From: Galerina marginata
Lineage: Eukaryota; Basidiomycota; Agaricomycetes; Agaricales; Galerinaceae
NCBI GenBank assembly: GCA_023014335.1
Contig: JAECYW010000003.1
Span: 682,001 to 746,000 of the forward strand
Direction of reading: 5' to 3'
DNA length: 64,000 nucleotides
This document shows, piece after piece, positions 10,655 to 22,042 of this stretch. Positions within the stretch are counted from its first letter, which is position 1. Every line of letters begins with the position of its first letter. Below the pieces are notes generated by a model. It worked only from the letters and a program-made list of their open reading frames with translations. It ran no database searches and was not told where the DNA came from. The position numbers and the translations under genes are program-made.

Positions 10655-11179
10655 ATCCCCTTGTTTCGTCGCACTCCATTCTCGACTACGCACGATCTGT
10701 AACAGTGCACTGGAGCCCATTTGCTCAAATGGTACGCGCCTACCTCTCTTTTTTTGTTTCGCTTATTGTTTGGGTTACACGAAACCTCACGGGTCAACGA
10801 CCATTGCGTCTTCATGGGCTTGGACTTAGTCTGGTCTTGGGCGTCGTATGGTCGAAGCCAGAGGCTCCCGGCAGAGTGGAAAATCGATTGACTATCTCAA
10901 AATGAAGACGGCATGGGGTTTAAAAAACTTGCGGTTGTAATTTTTGAGATTCCATCTAGCAATCTCCGTTCCATGCGTCCGTAGCCTCGTTTCATCTGTG
11001 CTTCCCCGGCTCATTGGTTTAATTATCCCTCAACGACCCCTGACTCGATCGAGATGCTCGATTCCTTTGCTCTCATACCCCGCTTAATCTTTTTCTGATC
11101 ACAGAGGATATCGTGCGCCCTTTTTTCGCACCAATTCGCAATATTCATTTCGTGGTCTGGTATATACGCGAGAGCTACC

Positions 11180-11300
11180 GGAAGCATGGAAAAGCCTTTG
11201 GATATGGTACCTCGATCTCAAAGCGAAAACGTCAGGGGGATATAAAAGCCTGCAGTTTTGCTATTGAGATTTTGACCTCCTATCGCTTTTCCATGCTTCC
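11180..11300 (+). ncRNA. class A hairpin with 16-bp perfect stem
   Basis: GGAAGCATGGAAAAGC (11,180-11,195) pairs with GCTTTTCCATGCTTCC (11,285-11,300) with no mismatch. The extra A in the 5' arm is matched by an extra T in the 3' arm. Inner ATCTCA-type pairing is reduced to GATCTCAA / TTGAGAT. Confidence 0.6.
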
Positions 11301-12050
11301 ACAAACTCATACGTATCGACGAAATGATCTTCGCCTTGTATTCCATCAGGCTGCAGGCTGTCGACGCAGCTTTCTTGGGTACTCCATCGACGATCTTTGA
11401 TTCTACTCAATGCACATGTGGTACACCATGTCCGCTGGAATGATATTTTTCTCAGTCCGCCTCCTCCCTTGCCGCGGGAACAAAACACTCACAGCACGGC
11501 AGTCGTCGCCAATGTACACCCCAAAGCAGGAAGTGCAAGGAAACTCGCCTCTGGAGGCCGAATTTCCGCGGAGGTTGGTTTGGGGTGTCGCCGAATGGTG
11601 CCGAATCCGTGCTCGTCTTGTTTTGTCTCCTTACACTCGACTACCTGTGATTCTGCCTACTTTCATCTGGGCTTCCTTGTTAACCTGCTGCCGCCAACTA
11701 TTACCAGATCTCTCGTTCACGTTTACCAAAAGTTATCCCGGCTCTAACACCTAGACCTCAGTGGTTCAAAATTGGTCGGCAATGCTCACTTGGTTTTGGT
11801 TTTTTCTCGCTGCCTTTGGGCTTGACAAGTAATCAAAAAATAAAATGCCCGAGTTCTCCTTCTCCACCCGCTGGCCGAGAATCTTAGGCACGGTATTATT
11901 CTGTTTTAGTTAGGTAAATCCCAACAGTAACTAATGGCCACTTCGCTAACAACCATTTTTTCCAGACAATTCCGGCATCCAGAGTGCAGAAACGCTCGGG
12001 AAGGTTCCACCGCATCTTATCATCGCTCCTGAAATGCGAAATGTGCACCA

Positions 12051-12167
12051 GAAGCATGGAATGTGCTTGAGCCAGTTCTCTCAGAGCGAACATGACATAA
12101 AGTTTCAGCTTTAGTCTTTTCGCAGTGAGATTATTACGATTCACAGTCCAAGGACATTTCATGCTTC
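12051..12167 (+). ncRNA. class D hairpin
   Basis: GAAGCATGGAATGT (12,051-12,064) pairs with ACATTTCATGCTTC (12,154-12,167) with a single G-T wobble. The inner arms TCTCAGAGCGAA and TTCGCAGTGAGA also pair. The AATGT/ACATT extension is specific to class D. Confidence 0.55.
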
Positions 12168-12659
12168 GATTTGTTCCTTCCGTTCGTCCGGTTCTCGATG
12201 GTCATAAATTTTGCTAGCCTTGGTTCCGATGTGTTACTTTCATCAGTTTACCTGTCCTGCTTATCTCATGCTTGTCCAAGGCTTATTCTCGTCCCAAAGG
12301 TGAACGAAACTTTTATCTCGAAGAAATGCAGGAAGGGATCCCTGCTTCTTAAATCTCAGCCCAGTCGTTTTGAGTTGTATATCAGTGACACTGTGGCCCG
12401 CGCTCACTTGGTCGTTTTTTCCCTTCCCGGACTTGCTTTACTTGTGACTTTATGTTCGCACTCCTCATCTTGTCTGCCGCTGAGGTTTGATTGGACGTGG
12501 TCTTCGCCTGCAGATGAATATGAATTTTGGGTAGACTTTTGTGATACCTTTCTCGTTTGTACATCCCTCCTTCCTTTCCTTTCCGTTTTTGTTGTTAGAA
12601 GTTAAATCAATAATGTCCGAATGTAAATCGCTTGTACTTGGATTCACTTTAGAGCGCCT

Positions 12660-13020
12660 TTTTGATGTCGCCAAGGAAGCGTAATGTAAACTTGTAATTT
12701 TAGTGAGAAATCTCCCCACACGTTTGAAATTTATCAAAGTCATGTACTTAATAATGAGATGCAAAATGTGCTTACACAAGCTGGACGAACCCTCGGACAG
12801 GCATAGAACGGCCTTTGCTTTTCAACTGGCGGTTTTACAATAGGCTTTTAATAAGTTGGAGCCGCGGACCGATATGTATGCGTTCCAACTCTTTTCTCCG
12901 GTGTCTGAATCGAGTCGTTAAATATCACGACGGATACTGAGACCTGAGGACTTAAGCCATAAGTCTTAAAGATGTGATGCACCATTGACAGGCTGGTAGC
13001 CAAGCCGTCGTACCCAATTT
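12660..13020. other. spacer between S4 and S5
   Basis: About 360 bp with no open frame of note, no hairpin of the array type and no promoter block. I see nothing recognisable in it. Confidence 0.5.
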
Positions 13021-13043
13021 GGAGAGTCAGATCTAGTCAGAGA

Positions 13044-13071
13044 TGACGCGACGCGACCGGATCACATGATT
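13044..13071 (+). promoter_or_regulatory. conserved upstream block of S5
   Basis: GACGCGACGCGAC followed by CGGATCACATGATT, about 200 bp before the first class B hairpin. AATTTGGAGAG precedes it, as in S7/S8-type copies. Confidence 0.5.
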
Positions 13072-13267
13072 CGGTTCTCGGTTAGCTAATCTGGTTTTCC
13101 TAATCCGAATCGGACGCACTGCGTGTTCATTCACGCCCATGTCTCTTTCGAATTCCTTCAGTTGTACCATCCCACACCGACAGTGACAGAGACCAGAGTT
13201 ACTGTAGTGATTCGACCCGACTATTCCTCCACTGGCACCTATCCTGTACGCGACCAAAAGCCGATCT

Positions 13268-13381
13268 GAAGCATGTCCGATGTCTTTGCCCCCTCGACGC
13301 TGCGAGGCCAAAAGAACACAGAACCTGTTTTTTGGGCCTCCTGGGTCGAGTATGGAATACTAGAGCTGCAGAACATGCTTC
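13268..13381 (+). ncRNA. class B hairpin, T-A covariant
   Basis: GAAGCATGT (13,268-13,276) pairs perfectly with ACATGCTTC (13,373-13,381). The usual C-G pair at the end is replaced by T-A. Confidence 0.55.
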
Positions 13382-14173
13382 CTTTCAATTGGCCCTTTTT
13401 TCCCTCTTCAACGGCTCCGAGCAACACCGACGAAGTATGCCGCCTGATGTTGCACTCGAAACTCAGGCTGCGAGCCCGAAAGAACTTTTTTTTCGAGCTT
13501 TTGGTTCGAATTTCGGGAGACAAGCAACAAAGGAACATACTTCTGTGGCCTATTTGCTTTTAAATCCCCCCTCGACACTTAGCTCAGATCCGCTTGAGAG
13601 TCGAGTGGCTCACTTTTTTCCCTTTTATCGGTCAACATTGAGCTTTGGGATGATCATGGAGTTGTCATTCTGGTGAACCAATTTCTCAAGGACCAATTTC
13701 GCCCACTTCCGCGATTTACCTAGGAAACTTCGAGATAAGCACGTACGCTGACCCGTCCCCTCTTCCCAGGTCATTTTGTACTTCTTTCTCCTTTGCTCTG
13801 ATACTTATAGCTTTCCCCCAACCGCCTTGTACACAAACCAAACGCAGATCCGAAGCATGCCGTCCGACGCCTCTCCCAGTCGACCGTGCGAGCCCAGAGG
13901 AACTCGGTCTCTTTGGACCGCTTGGTTCGACTCCGGAAGCAGACAGTTGGACATGCTTCCCGGGATTATTGGCTTTCCCATCGACGGCCCCCGCTATCTA
14001 CTCGGGTGGCTCGTTTTCTTCCCCCCATCGACCAACATCTTACTGAAAATGTTGCTCCGAAGCACATTAATTACGATCTCACTTCTCGATTCATGAGGTT
14101 AAAAAAAGGATTTTGGACCCTCGTCTCGAGATCATGTTTTTGTACATTAGGCGCTTCCACAGCTCTCGGTCTT

Positions 14174-14780
14174 TATGGCAGTCAACCTGCACATTTATTC
14201 AAGCGAGCTAGCGCCACTCGATTTCCGAGCCACTTTGCAACATTTTTTGCGTTTTCCGAGCCAATCTCAAGTAGATTTCAGTCCGAGCCATCTAACTACT
14301 CCTTGAGAGCGCATTTTATTGACTTACAAGCCGAGCTACTTTTGACGCGAGCCACCTAATATTTAATAAGACACCACACTAAGTAAATAAGAGCCCTACA
14401 GTAGTCTTACAAGACGAGCTACAAAAAATTAAAGCAAACTACCAAAAAATTAAAAGCGAACACACCTTTGAATTGCGAGCCTAATTTAGAATTGCGAGCC
14501 TACTGTAACTTTTGAATTGCGAGCCACATTTTAAATTGCGAGCCTACTTTGCAGACGAGCCACTTTCGGGCCGGGGGTCATTGATAGCCGGGACCGGGGA
14601 TGTGCATGCCAAACAATGTCAAAGGTCCAAATATGGAGAATGATTTGAGTAGTCCGCAAAATTCATGTTGGGCGGGCTTTTACTAAGGCCCAAAATTATA
14701 ATAAATTAATTCCAGGTAGCTCTAGCTTTCGATTAAGCCTAAAATCACCATCTGCCGTCAAGTATTACACGTACAATGAT
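14174..14780. repeat. left arm of the fold-back element
   Basis: About 600 bp. It is rich in CGAGCC-type motifs in the outer half and in AATTGCGAGCC in the inner half (about 14,472-14,560). It is complementary to 17,085-17,372 and then 15,720-16,045 in the right arm. Confidence 0.75.
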
Positions 14781-15719
14781 CAGAAAATGATAAAAAGTCG
14801 AAAATGGTGAGTATTGGAGAAGCTTCCTGTTGAATCTCTCTGGGGAAATCCCCAAAAATGAGTCTGAAATCCGTAAAATCTGATAGATTGATTTATTGAC
14901 ACTTGGTAATCCAGCTTTTGATCAAGAACAAAATTTTCATTGTCCTTGAGATGAGATATTACTAAACGGATAAACAAAAGCCGCGGATGGATCCCAGGCC
15001 ACTTTCGTGGCAATTGTGAAGGAATTTCGCAAAAGAAATCGCGCTTAAGCATTAAACGCGTAGCAATCAGAAACAATACTTTCCGAATAAATTACGTGCT
15101 CATGATTGGTAGAGAATATTCCGGGAAACTATGCCGCGCAGGCGGCACAATTTCCAACTTGGAAAGCTTTTATGTCCTTGTCCAGTTGGCAGTTGCACGA
15201 ATTTGAGTCCCAAATCTTCCCAGATTTCGGACCCATCGTTGGGAATTTTGACAGTTAGGTAGTCTTCCAGCTGTTGCAACAAGTAGATTAATGGCCAAGA
15301 CAATCTATGAGCCAATCATGTGCCGGCGTCTAGACTGGCCGGCGCTTAATTTGAGGGCATGCCATAGGCGAAAATCCGCATAAATTTTACAAATAAACTT
15401 CAGTAAAGGATTAGATATGTAGCCTATAACAAATGATACTTCTGCATGAATAAACTACATGCTTTTGTCAGACGCAGACTGTTCCTAGCATCTATAAACT
15501 CTTTAACTACATGCTGGCAGCCCCACAGGCGGCGTAAAATTCCGATTAAGAAAGGCCTATATCCCTGTCCGGTTTCACTAATGTGAAGCCCAAATATCAG
15601 GTAAAATATATCCATTTGTCCATCTATTCATCTTCGCAGATTTCAGACACATTTTAAAGACAAATTCAAGGGGGAGCTTTAGCTGGACCCCCATTGTTTT
15701 CGAGTTTCTATCATTTTAC

Positions 15720-17372
15720 AAGCAATACTTCATGGACGATAGCGATTTTAGGCTTGATCGAAAGCTAGAACTACCTAGAATCAATTTATTATAATTTTGG
15801 ACCTTAGTAAAAGCCCGCCCGCCGTGAATTTGGCCGACTACTCAAATCATTCTCCATATTTAGACCTTTGACATTGTTTGGCATGCCCTTCCCCGGTCCC
15901 GGCTATCACTGACCGCCGGACCGAAAGTGGCTCGCTTGAAAAGTAGCTCGCAATTCACAAGGTCGCTCGCAATTCAAAAATAGGCTCGCAACTCAAAAGT
16001 AGGCTCGCAATTCAAAAGTGGGCTCGCTTCTAATCTCGACCTCGCACTAGTCCGACGTCCACAGCCAATCTTGAGCTTAAGTGATAAGCATGGAGGTAGG
16101 AGGCACGCGGTCCTGCCCTGTGGCCAGCAACAGGACCCGTGAAAAAAGATGGATTGCGAGCTTGAAACGTCGTTACAGAGAGGCAGTAGTTACAGAGAGG
16201 TAGTGGCTGGGATGGTGCAGTATAGAATAGAGGAAGGAATGGGGCGGCAGACGATCGGAGCAGCCCAATAAGCTAAGTACATAGTATGAAGCAGCAGTAG
16301 TGACACAATAAGAATCAAAAGAAACGAACATAACACGGGCCGTGATGGGTGGTTGGAATGAGCAGGGATGATGGAAGAGAAAAGCAAAATAGATAGAATG
16401 ACGGGGAATCTGCCGAAAAAGTGTGCCAGGCGGGCATTAAGAGGTCGCTCGTCTTGTTTTGTTGACAAACGATGCCGCGGCGATAGTGGTCCCGAATAGA
16501 ATCTTGTTGTTGTGCTTGACGTTAGATGAGACACCCAATCCGCGCAGGTCTGGGACCCGTCCGCAGGGAACGAAAATGTCATCTTCGTAGTAGTGAACAT
16601 GGGTTGGGGTCGATGTGTGGCTGTCAGTCTTGCACGAAGAAGATTGTGAGTTGTCCATTTGAGTATACGAAGAATGAAGGGTGTTGGAGGGTGGGCAAGT
16701 GAAAGATTGTATTTGCTGTGGACTGTAAATCCAGGAACGTTAGTGGGAAGCAACTTGGAGGGCAGAGGGATATATCATGCTCACCAGGTATCGAAGATCG
16801 TTAGTGGGAGGCAACCAAGGATCTTTGATACTGGGGGGCCGAATGATATATCATGAATGTCTCACCTGCGTCTGTGCGCAGGTCAGAGCATGGTGGTCAG
16901 AGCACGGCGCGGGGCCGTGGCTCCGCTGGCCAATCTGGGGTAACAGCCAAGATGGGGACCTGAGTCCAAGTGAAGCGCGCGCAGAGCGTACACATCGAGG
17001 TTGTTAGCGCGCCGGCAGATGGAATGCGATGTGTTGATACAGAACACATACCTCGACGAGATTAGACTTATGTAAACAATCTTTAAACCCGATTAATTTT
17101 TTGGTAGCTCACTTAAATTTTTTGTAGCTCGTCTTGTAAGACTACTGCAGGGCTCTTATTTACTTAGTATAGTGTCTTATTAAATATTAGGTGGCTCGCT
17201 TAAAAAGTAGCTCGGCTCGCAAGTCAATAAAATGTGCGCTCAAGTGGTAGTTAATTGGCTCGGACTAAAATCTACCTAAAATTGGCTCGGAAAACGCAAA
17301 AAATGTCGCAAAGTGGCTCGGAAATCGAGTGGCGCTAGCTCGCTTGAATAAATGTGCAGGTTGACTGCCATA
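15720..17372. repeat. right arm of the fold-back element, with 1-kb extra segment
   Basis: The inner arm (15,720-16,045) and outer arm (17,085-17,372) together mirror the left arm. The roughly 1,040 bp between them has no counterpart on the left, so it was inserted here or deleted there. Confidence 0.7.
16437..16658 (-). CDS. possible small protein (73 aa) in the extra segment
   Basis: An ATG-started frame of 73 residues begins MDNSQSSSCK and ends NKTRRATS. The codons look protein-like and the start follows a pyrimidine-rich leader, but I recognise no family. A longer frame with hydrophobic stretches (16,190-16,753) overlaps it on the same strand, so only one at most is real. It lies in DNA present in just one arm of the fold-back element, so it may be a captured gene fragment. 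Confidence 0.25.
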   Translation of the reverse strand: MDNSQSSSCKTDSHTSTPTHVHYYEDDIFVPCGRVPDLRGLGVSSNVKHNNKILFGTTIAAASFVNKTRRATS

Positions 17373-17480
17373 GGTCTTTGGTTTGACTATTTCTCGGCGA
17401 CCTTGAACTTGACCGAGACCCTTATTAGGTTTTCTTCTCCCCACGACATATTTGGTTCATGCTCAAAGATATCAGATACG

Positions 17481-17549
17481 GTACGTCATTATTTCGGTGG
17501 ATGGCTTGCAATACTTATCTCACTACTAACAGTTATACCCTACCTCCAG
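17481..17549 (+). other. intron-like segment inside S5
   Basis: It starts GTACGTCATT, has CTACTAAC at 17,523-17,530 (a perfect TACTAAC branch motif) and ends CCTACCTCCAG. Its 69 nt match intron length in the protein genes of this window. Homologous segments occur in S3, S4 and S6. Confidence 0.5.
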
Positions 17550-17929
17550 CCTTTTAACCCCAGGAAGACCCTCCGCGCTTGAGCTGCGGAAAGCTTACAA
17601 GTCCTCAACAATGCGATTTCATTCGCATGGGCCGCGGCGTGGTCGTAGCGCGGGGCACTGGAAGGGTGGGCAGCATATGGATGTCTATGGATCGTGACGA
17701 GTGCGACTGAGTTGGGTGCGAGCGTAGATTACAAGTTCGGATTTTTGGACGGTAGCGATACCATTGACTTACACAATCTACTTTGTGTTAGAAGGTTTGA
17801 CAGGGACGCTTTAAATTTATTATTTCATGCATTCAAAAACTATAATTTTACGAATATAGAAATCATGATATATCTCAGTCGTGAAAGTTACCGACGCCGT
17901 GAATGCCAAGTATCAACGTTATGAAAATT

Positions 17930-20900
17930 ATTGATAGCATTAAGCAAACATGACGCGTTTGCGGTATCAGTCGCTTCCCAAGGAGGCTCATACTCAGTCG
18001 ACTGTATCACATTGACATGATTTGGTTGCTATCCGAATTCGTAATCCAATCTGTTTTAAATTCCTAATTCCAGTCTGCTCATTCAGGCCCATGATCGTTC
18101 CTTCGTAAGTATCGATTTGGAGAAACTACGTGACGCGACGCGACTGTATCACATGATGATTCACCTTTGCCCCGTGTTATCGTAATCTACTCTCCGTTTC
18201 CTAATCCGACCGTCAATCGTACCTGCTTGCTCAGATAAGCCCAGTCTAGTTCCCATCTGTTTTGCCCAGGTCTTCCAACACCCTTCCCTCTTTTCCTGAT
18301 CTTTAGAGAGCTTATGATCATACTCCACTACTACTACCTATCCTGCTTCACAAACCCAAACCCTGATTTGAAGCATGCCACGACGATTCAGATGATCCAA
18401 CTCGAGTCTCGAAGGGGTGGGCACAAAAGAATTCCTTTCTTTTGGACCGACGTGTTCGATAGGGTTCAATGTGACGTTTGATCGCTGCACGCTTCCTGGT
18501 CTTGTTTGTTTTTCTTTCAACAGACCATGGTGTACCCGAGTTACGCCTTTTGTCATTCCCACCATTGGCCAACGGTCTGCATCTCAGTTAAGATGTCAAG
18601 CCTCATGCGACATTTTACCTCTGCGATAGAGAGCGCCTCTTGTCTTACCGTCTGCCCACAAGTTGGCTCGTATAAGCATACACAGACCCGAAGCACATTG
18701 GCTACCTCGCTTTCTCGATCCAACGAGGGAAAAAAAAAAAAAAATTGGATTTTTAGGATCCTCGTTTCGAGATTTATCTTTGGGATGAAGTCGGCGCGCT
18801 TCTGAATCCATGTTGCCTTGGCCTTTGGGTCAAAAACTTCTTGACGGTGCTAGACTCAAGAAAGGAGCTCGATTTCTCTTCTTCCATACCCTCATATTGC
18901 GAAGATCAGATATATTAGTACGTCCCTTTTTGACCCATTCTTTATATTGATGCGCTACTAATAGTCCTACCTATGTTCCATGCCCTCGGGTTACACAAAA
19001 CGCCGCGAACCGCAACCCTTGTTTCCAGCCTAGCCGAAACGCAAGAGGCACCAGAAGCACAGAAAGCCTTTGGAATGCAATCTCTCGAAGTGAACACGGC
19101 AAGGGTTCGAAACCTCTCGCCGTTATTATGAGATTTTCTCGTTTTGCATCATTATTGGCTTTCCATGCTTCCACTACCCCGCCCTGTTCTCGTCGATATG
19201 CAATCTGCGTCTAGGAGCACATGTGATCAGGTGGTACGCGACTATCTCTCCTTTTTTGGCTCATAGCTTAGGTGGCAGAAGCCTCACAAATACCCAACTA
19301 TCGCGTCTTATGGACATGGGCTCGGGCTTGGGCGTCGTCTAGTCGAAGCGAGAGGCATGGGAAGCACGGAAAGCCATTGGATCTGTATCTCAGAAAGAGA
19401 CGGCAAGGGGTTCAGAAAACTTCCAGTCGTAGCTTTGAGATCATCAAGCATAAATGGTCCTTTCCACGCTTCCTCAACCTCGCTCCGTTCTTGACAACGC
19501 AATATCTGTGCCTTACATTGTGGACGATCTTCTCGTTATGCAGACCCATACAATCTACGTAGTATGCCTCCTCAAATTATATTCCACGCACCCCTACCCC
19601 CGCTTCCTACCTTTCTCATATCTTGACTACCTGGGCAGCACCTGAGTACTTTCATGCAGTCTTTCACCTTGAATGTCTTCGCCATGTCTCTGAATTTTCC
19701 GCCAATATAAATTCAGTCCCAAGCATGCCCAAGTGACGCCCGGTTTTCTCGACCCGTCGCGGTGTGGAGTCTGAGATCTGACCCTTTGAATTCCGCGGTT
19801 CGAGATAAACTGTTCGTAGTCAACTGGCATGCTCCTATGGATCATTGGTTTCTTTTTCCTCCATTTTCTTCCAGGTGTGTGAACCCCAATTAAGCCGTGG
19901 CCACATCGCTGATGCCCATCTTCCAAGAGAATCCCTGCATCCAGAGTGCAGAAAAACCCAGGGAGGTTCCCCAGCGGCTTATCTTTGTTCTGAATTGCGA
20001 AATGTGTACAAGAAGCATGGATTGTCCTTGACCAACTCTCTCAGAGCGAAAATGACAAGAAGTTCGAACTCTTAGTCTTTTCGCCGTGAGATGACCTGTT
20101 CAGGTCCAAACATTCCATGCTTTAAAACTCATTTCGCCTCGTTTTGTTCTCGAAGGTTGTTTATCTTTTCATCAGTCTACTGATCCTGCGTATCTCATGC
20201 TCGTTCAGACCCTAACCATTTCCCAGCCAGCGGTGAACAAAAGTTCCAGAGCACGAGAGCCATCAGCCCACTACATCTCGAAGGAACGCAGGCAGAGATC
20301 CCCTCTTCTTAAATCTCATGTGTCAGCCATTTCGAGTTGTAACTGGGTAATACGGACCTTCTCTGCTCGTTTAGTTTTTTCCTCCCTTGAATAATTTATT
20401 GGCGATGTTTGTTTCTGCGTCCTTCATCTTGTCTTTCGCTATGGCCTTGGTGTTGACCGCGTGTAATTCCTGCCAACACATCCATTCCTGCAGGTGAATA
20501 TTCCTAGTCCCCTAATTTATTTGACAGGTTGCTAAAATTGTCGTTTTGACCTCTGTCGCCAGCAAGTATTGCACTCTTCACACAGAAACAGAAACAGTGC
20601 TCACTCCAACATAAGTGACAAGTCAAGAAGCCTGAGTGCCGCCGATGCCTTACTTACCCCGACGTAGCTGTTCAGTGTTCACGCTCGCCAAGTCGCAAAG
20701 GAAGCACGCACGCATGATGCATGGAATAATTTCGCCTACCGAGCGGTGTTGTTGGAAATCGGGGACGAGCTTCTGAAGCTTAGTGTGAGGGTGGAGGACG
20801 ATTTGATGATGTAAGGACTGTGACATGAGGGGCGGATTGAATTGTGTGTTACCCCTGTGGTTTATTTCCTACCCTTTTTTTTGTTAGAAAGTTAGGCTGG

Positions 20901-21000
20901 TACGCTTAGAACTCGTTTTTCATCCTTCAAAGACTGATTTTACGATTATAATGAAAATCTCGGATCCAAAAGTTGTTGAAACGGCTGAACTATGTAAAAG
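17930..21000 (+). repeat. hairpin super-unit S6
   Basis: The upstream block at 18,131-18,157 has a second partial copy near 17,998. It precedes class B (18,370-18,494), class C (about 18,681-18,804), class A (19,053-19,171 and about 19,361-19,472), class E (19,721-19,832) and class D (20,012-20,122) hairpins. This is the fullest order seen, B-C-A-A-E-D. An intron-like segment starts with GTACGTCC at 18,918 and has CTACTAAT at 18,955-18,962. The end block TTTTTGTTAGAAAGTTAGG is at about 20,877-20,895. Confidence 0.65.
18131..18157 (+). promoter_or_regulatory. conserved upstream block of S6
   Basis: TGACGCGACGCGACTGTATC followed directly by ACATGAT, about 220 bp before the first class B hairpin. 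CGATTTGGAGA lies just upstream. Confidence 0.5.
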
Positions 21001-21070
21001 AGTCAGACAGAACGGTGTTTGGTTTCCTAGCAATTTTGCAGGAGAGTCATCGTCCTTAATTGGACTGGAA

Positions 21071-21100
21071 CGCGCGACGCAACGCAACTGAATCACATGA
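21071..21100 (+). promoter_or_regulatory. conserved upstream block of S7
   Basis: CGCGCGACGCAACGCAACTG then AATCACATGA. It is a diverged copy, about 185 bp before the first class B hairpin. Confidence 0.45.
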
Positions 21101-21278
21101 CTCGATTCTCGGCCTATAAATATTTAGTCTGGGCCGTCGCTCGTGCTTGTTCCTTCACCCCCATGACCTCTTCCGACAGTTACCAGTGTTGCGCTATTTG
21201 GTACAGATTTAGTTTCCAATGCATCAGCTTCATTTGTAAGACTCTCTCCTTCTGCGCAAAAAAAAAAAACCTGATCCA

Positions 21279-21393
21279 AAGCATGCCGTCCGACTCTCAT
21301 GCCACTTCCGCTCGACACTGCAGTCCCAAAGAAACCTAGTTTTTTTGTGCCTACTGGTTCGAGCTGAAAAACTATCAGGAGTCTGGCATGCTT
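21279..21393 (+). ncRNA. class B hairpin, C-G form
   Basis: AAGCATGCC (21,279-21,287) pairs perfectly with GGCATGCTT (21,385-21,393). Confidence 0.5.
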
Positions 21394-21930
21394 CTTGGCA
21401 ATGGGATCCTTTTCTTTCCCCTCAACGGCTCCGATGTACTCGATTCTCGAGTGGCTAGCCTTCCTCCCTTTCATTGCCCGACTCCACTGGAACTGGATCC
21501 CTGGTTTCAGACTGTGGTACGATATAGATGTCGATTATCTGTGTGCGCGATGTCCACGCGCTTCATCTCTGTGGTGAAGAGCATCCCCGCCCTGTCTTGC
21601 CATACCAGCAGCTCACATAACCAAATGCCGATCGAAAGCATGATATGAAAACGATCACCTCACTTTCTCGTTTCAACCAGTGTCATGAAAATTCTGGATT
21701 TTTGCGACGCCATCTCGAGACATCGATGGCAGCTTTCCCCATGCTTCCACCTGTTTTTGGTTATTTCTCGACGATCCCGGACTCGATCGAGGCGCTACAT
21801 TCCTTTCCTTTCCTCACCCTCATCAGTGCTCGTTTGGTTTTATCCTCGATACATTATCAGTATCTCGCCTACTTGTGATTCTGCCTATGTTCATATCAGA
21901 TTCATGTCTTGTTTACACAAGTCAAGCCAC

Positions 21931-22042
21931 GAAGCATGCCAAACGACACCAGGCTTCTTGACCCGTTGAGGCGCGGAGTAGGCTCACACTCTCGACCCCA
22001 CGGTTCGAGATAGTATCCATGATTTTATCGTTGGCGTGCTTC
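21931..22042 (+). ncRNA. class E hairpin
   Basis: GAAGCATGCCAAACGA (21,931-21,946) pairs with TCGTTGGCGTGCTTC (22,028-22,042), with one bulged A and one wobble. The inner CTCGACCC and GGTTCGAG blocks are typical of class E. Confidence 0.45.

Larger units (their letters stand above)
9300..12660 (+). repeat. hairpin super-unit S4 (long-leader type)
   Basis: S4 opens with CACGTGA (9423-9429), an exon-like segment (about 9520-9690) and TATAAA (9751-9756). Then come class B (9985-10,092), class C (10,187-10,301), class A (10,529-10,654 and 11,180-11,300, with a degenerate one near 10,868) and class D (12,051-12,167) hairpins. Intron-like donors sit at about 10,393 and 10,731. The end block TTGTTGTTAGAAGTTAAATC is at about 12,588-12,608. 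Confidence 0.65.
14174..17372. mobile_element. 3.2-kb fold-back DNA element with GGTCTT target duplication
   Basis: The element has long inverted arms. The outermost 65 bp, starting TATGGCAGTCAACC, are identical at 14,174-14,238 and 17,308-17,372 (reverse complement). Similarity continues to about 14,780 on the left, and to 17,085 plus 15,720-16,045 on the right. GGTCTT flanks both ends (14,168-14,173 and 17,373-17,378). Many CGAGCC motifs line the arms as subterminal repeats. The loop (14,780-15,720) holds no transposase, so it is non-autonomous. The 6-bp duplication and the ends do not let me assign a superfamily. It inserted into super-unit S5. Confidence 0.8.
13020..17930 (+). repeat. hairpin super-unit S5, split by a fold-back element
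   Basis: The upstream block at 13,044-13,071 precedes class B hairpins at 13,268-13,381 and 13,852-13,959 and a class C unit starting near 14,059. The fold-back element enters at 14,174, just after the class C 3' arm. S5 resumes at 17,373, with an intron-like segment at 17,481-17,549 and an end block TTTGTGTTAGAAGGTTTGACAG at about 17,782-17,803. Class A hairpins are reduced or lost after the insertion. Confidence 0.6.

Noticed and set aside
13886..14359. 157-aa open frame in S5
   Set aside because: It continues from a class B/C hairpin straight into the fold-back arm at 14,174, so it is a chance fusion.
16190..16753. 187-aa minus-strand open frame with hydrophobic stretches
   Set aside because: It overlaps the more plausible 73-aa frame, has no family resemblance and a Ser/Thr/Pro-Leu composition typical of shadow frames.
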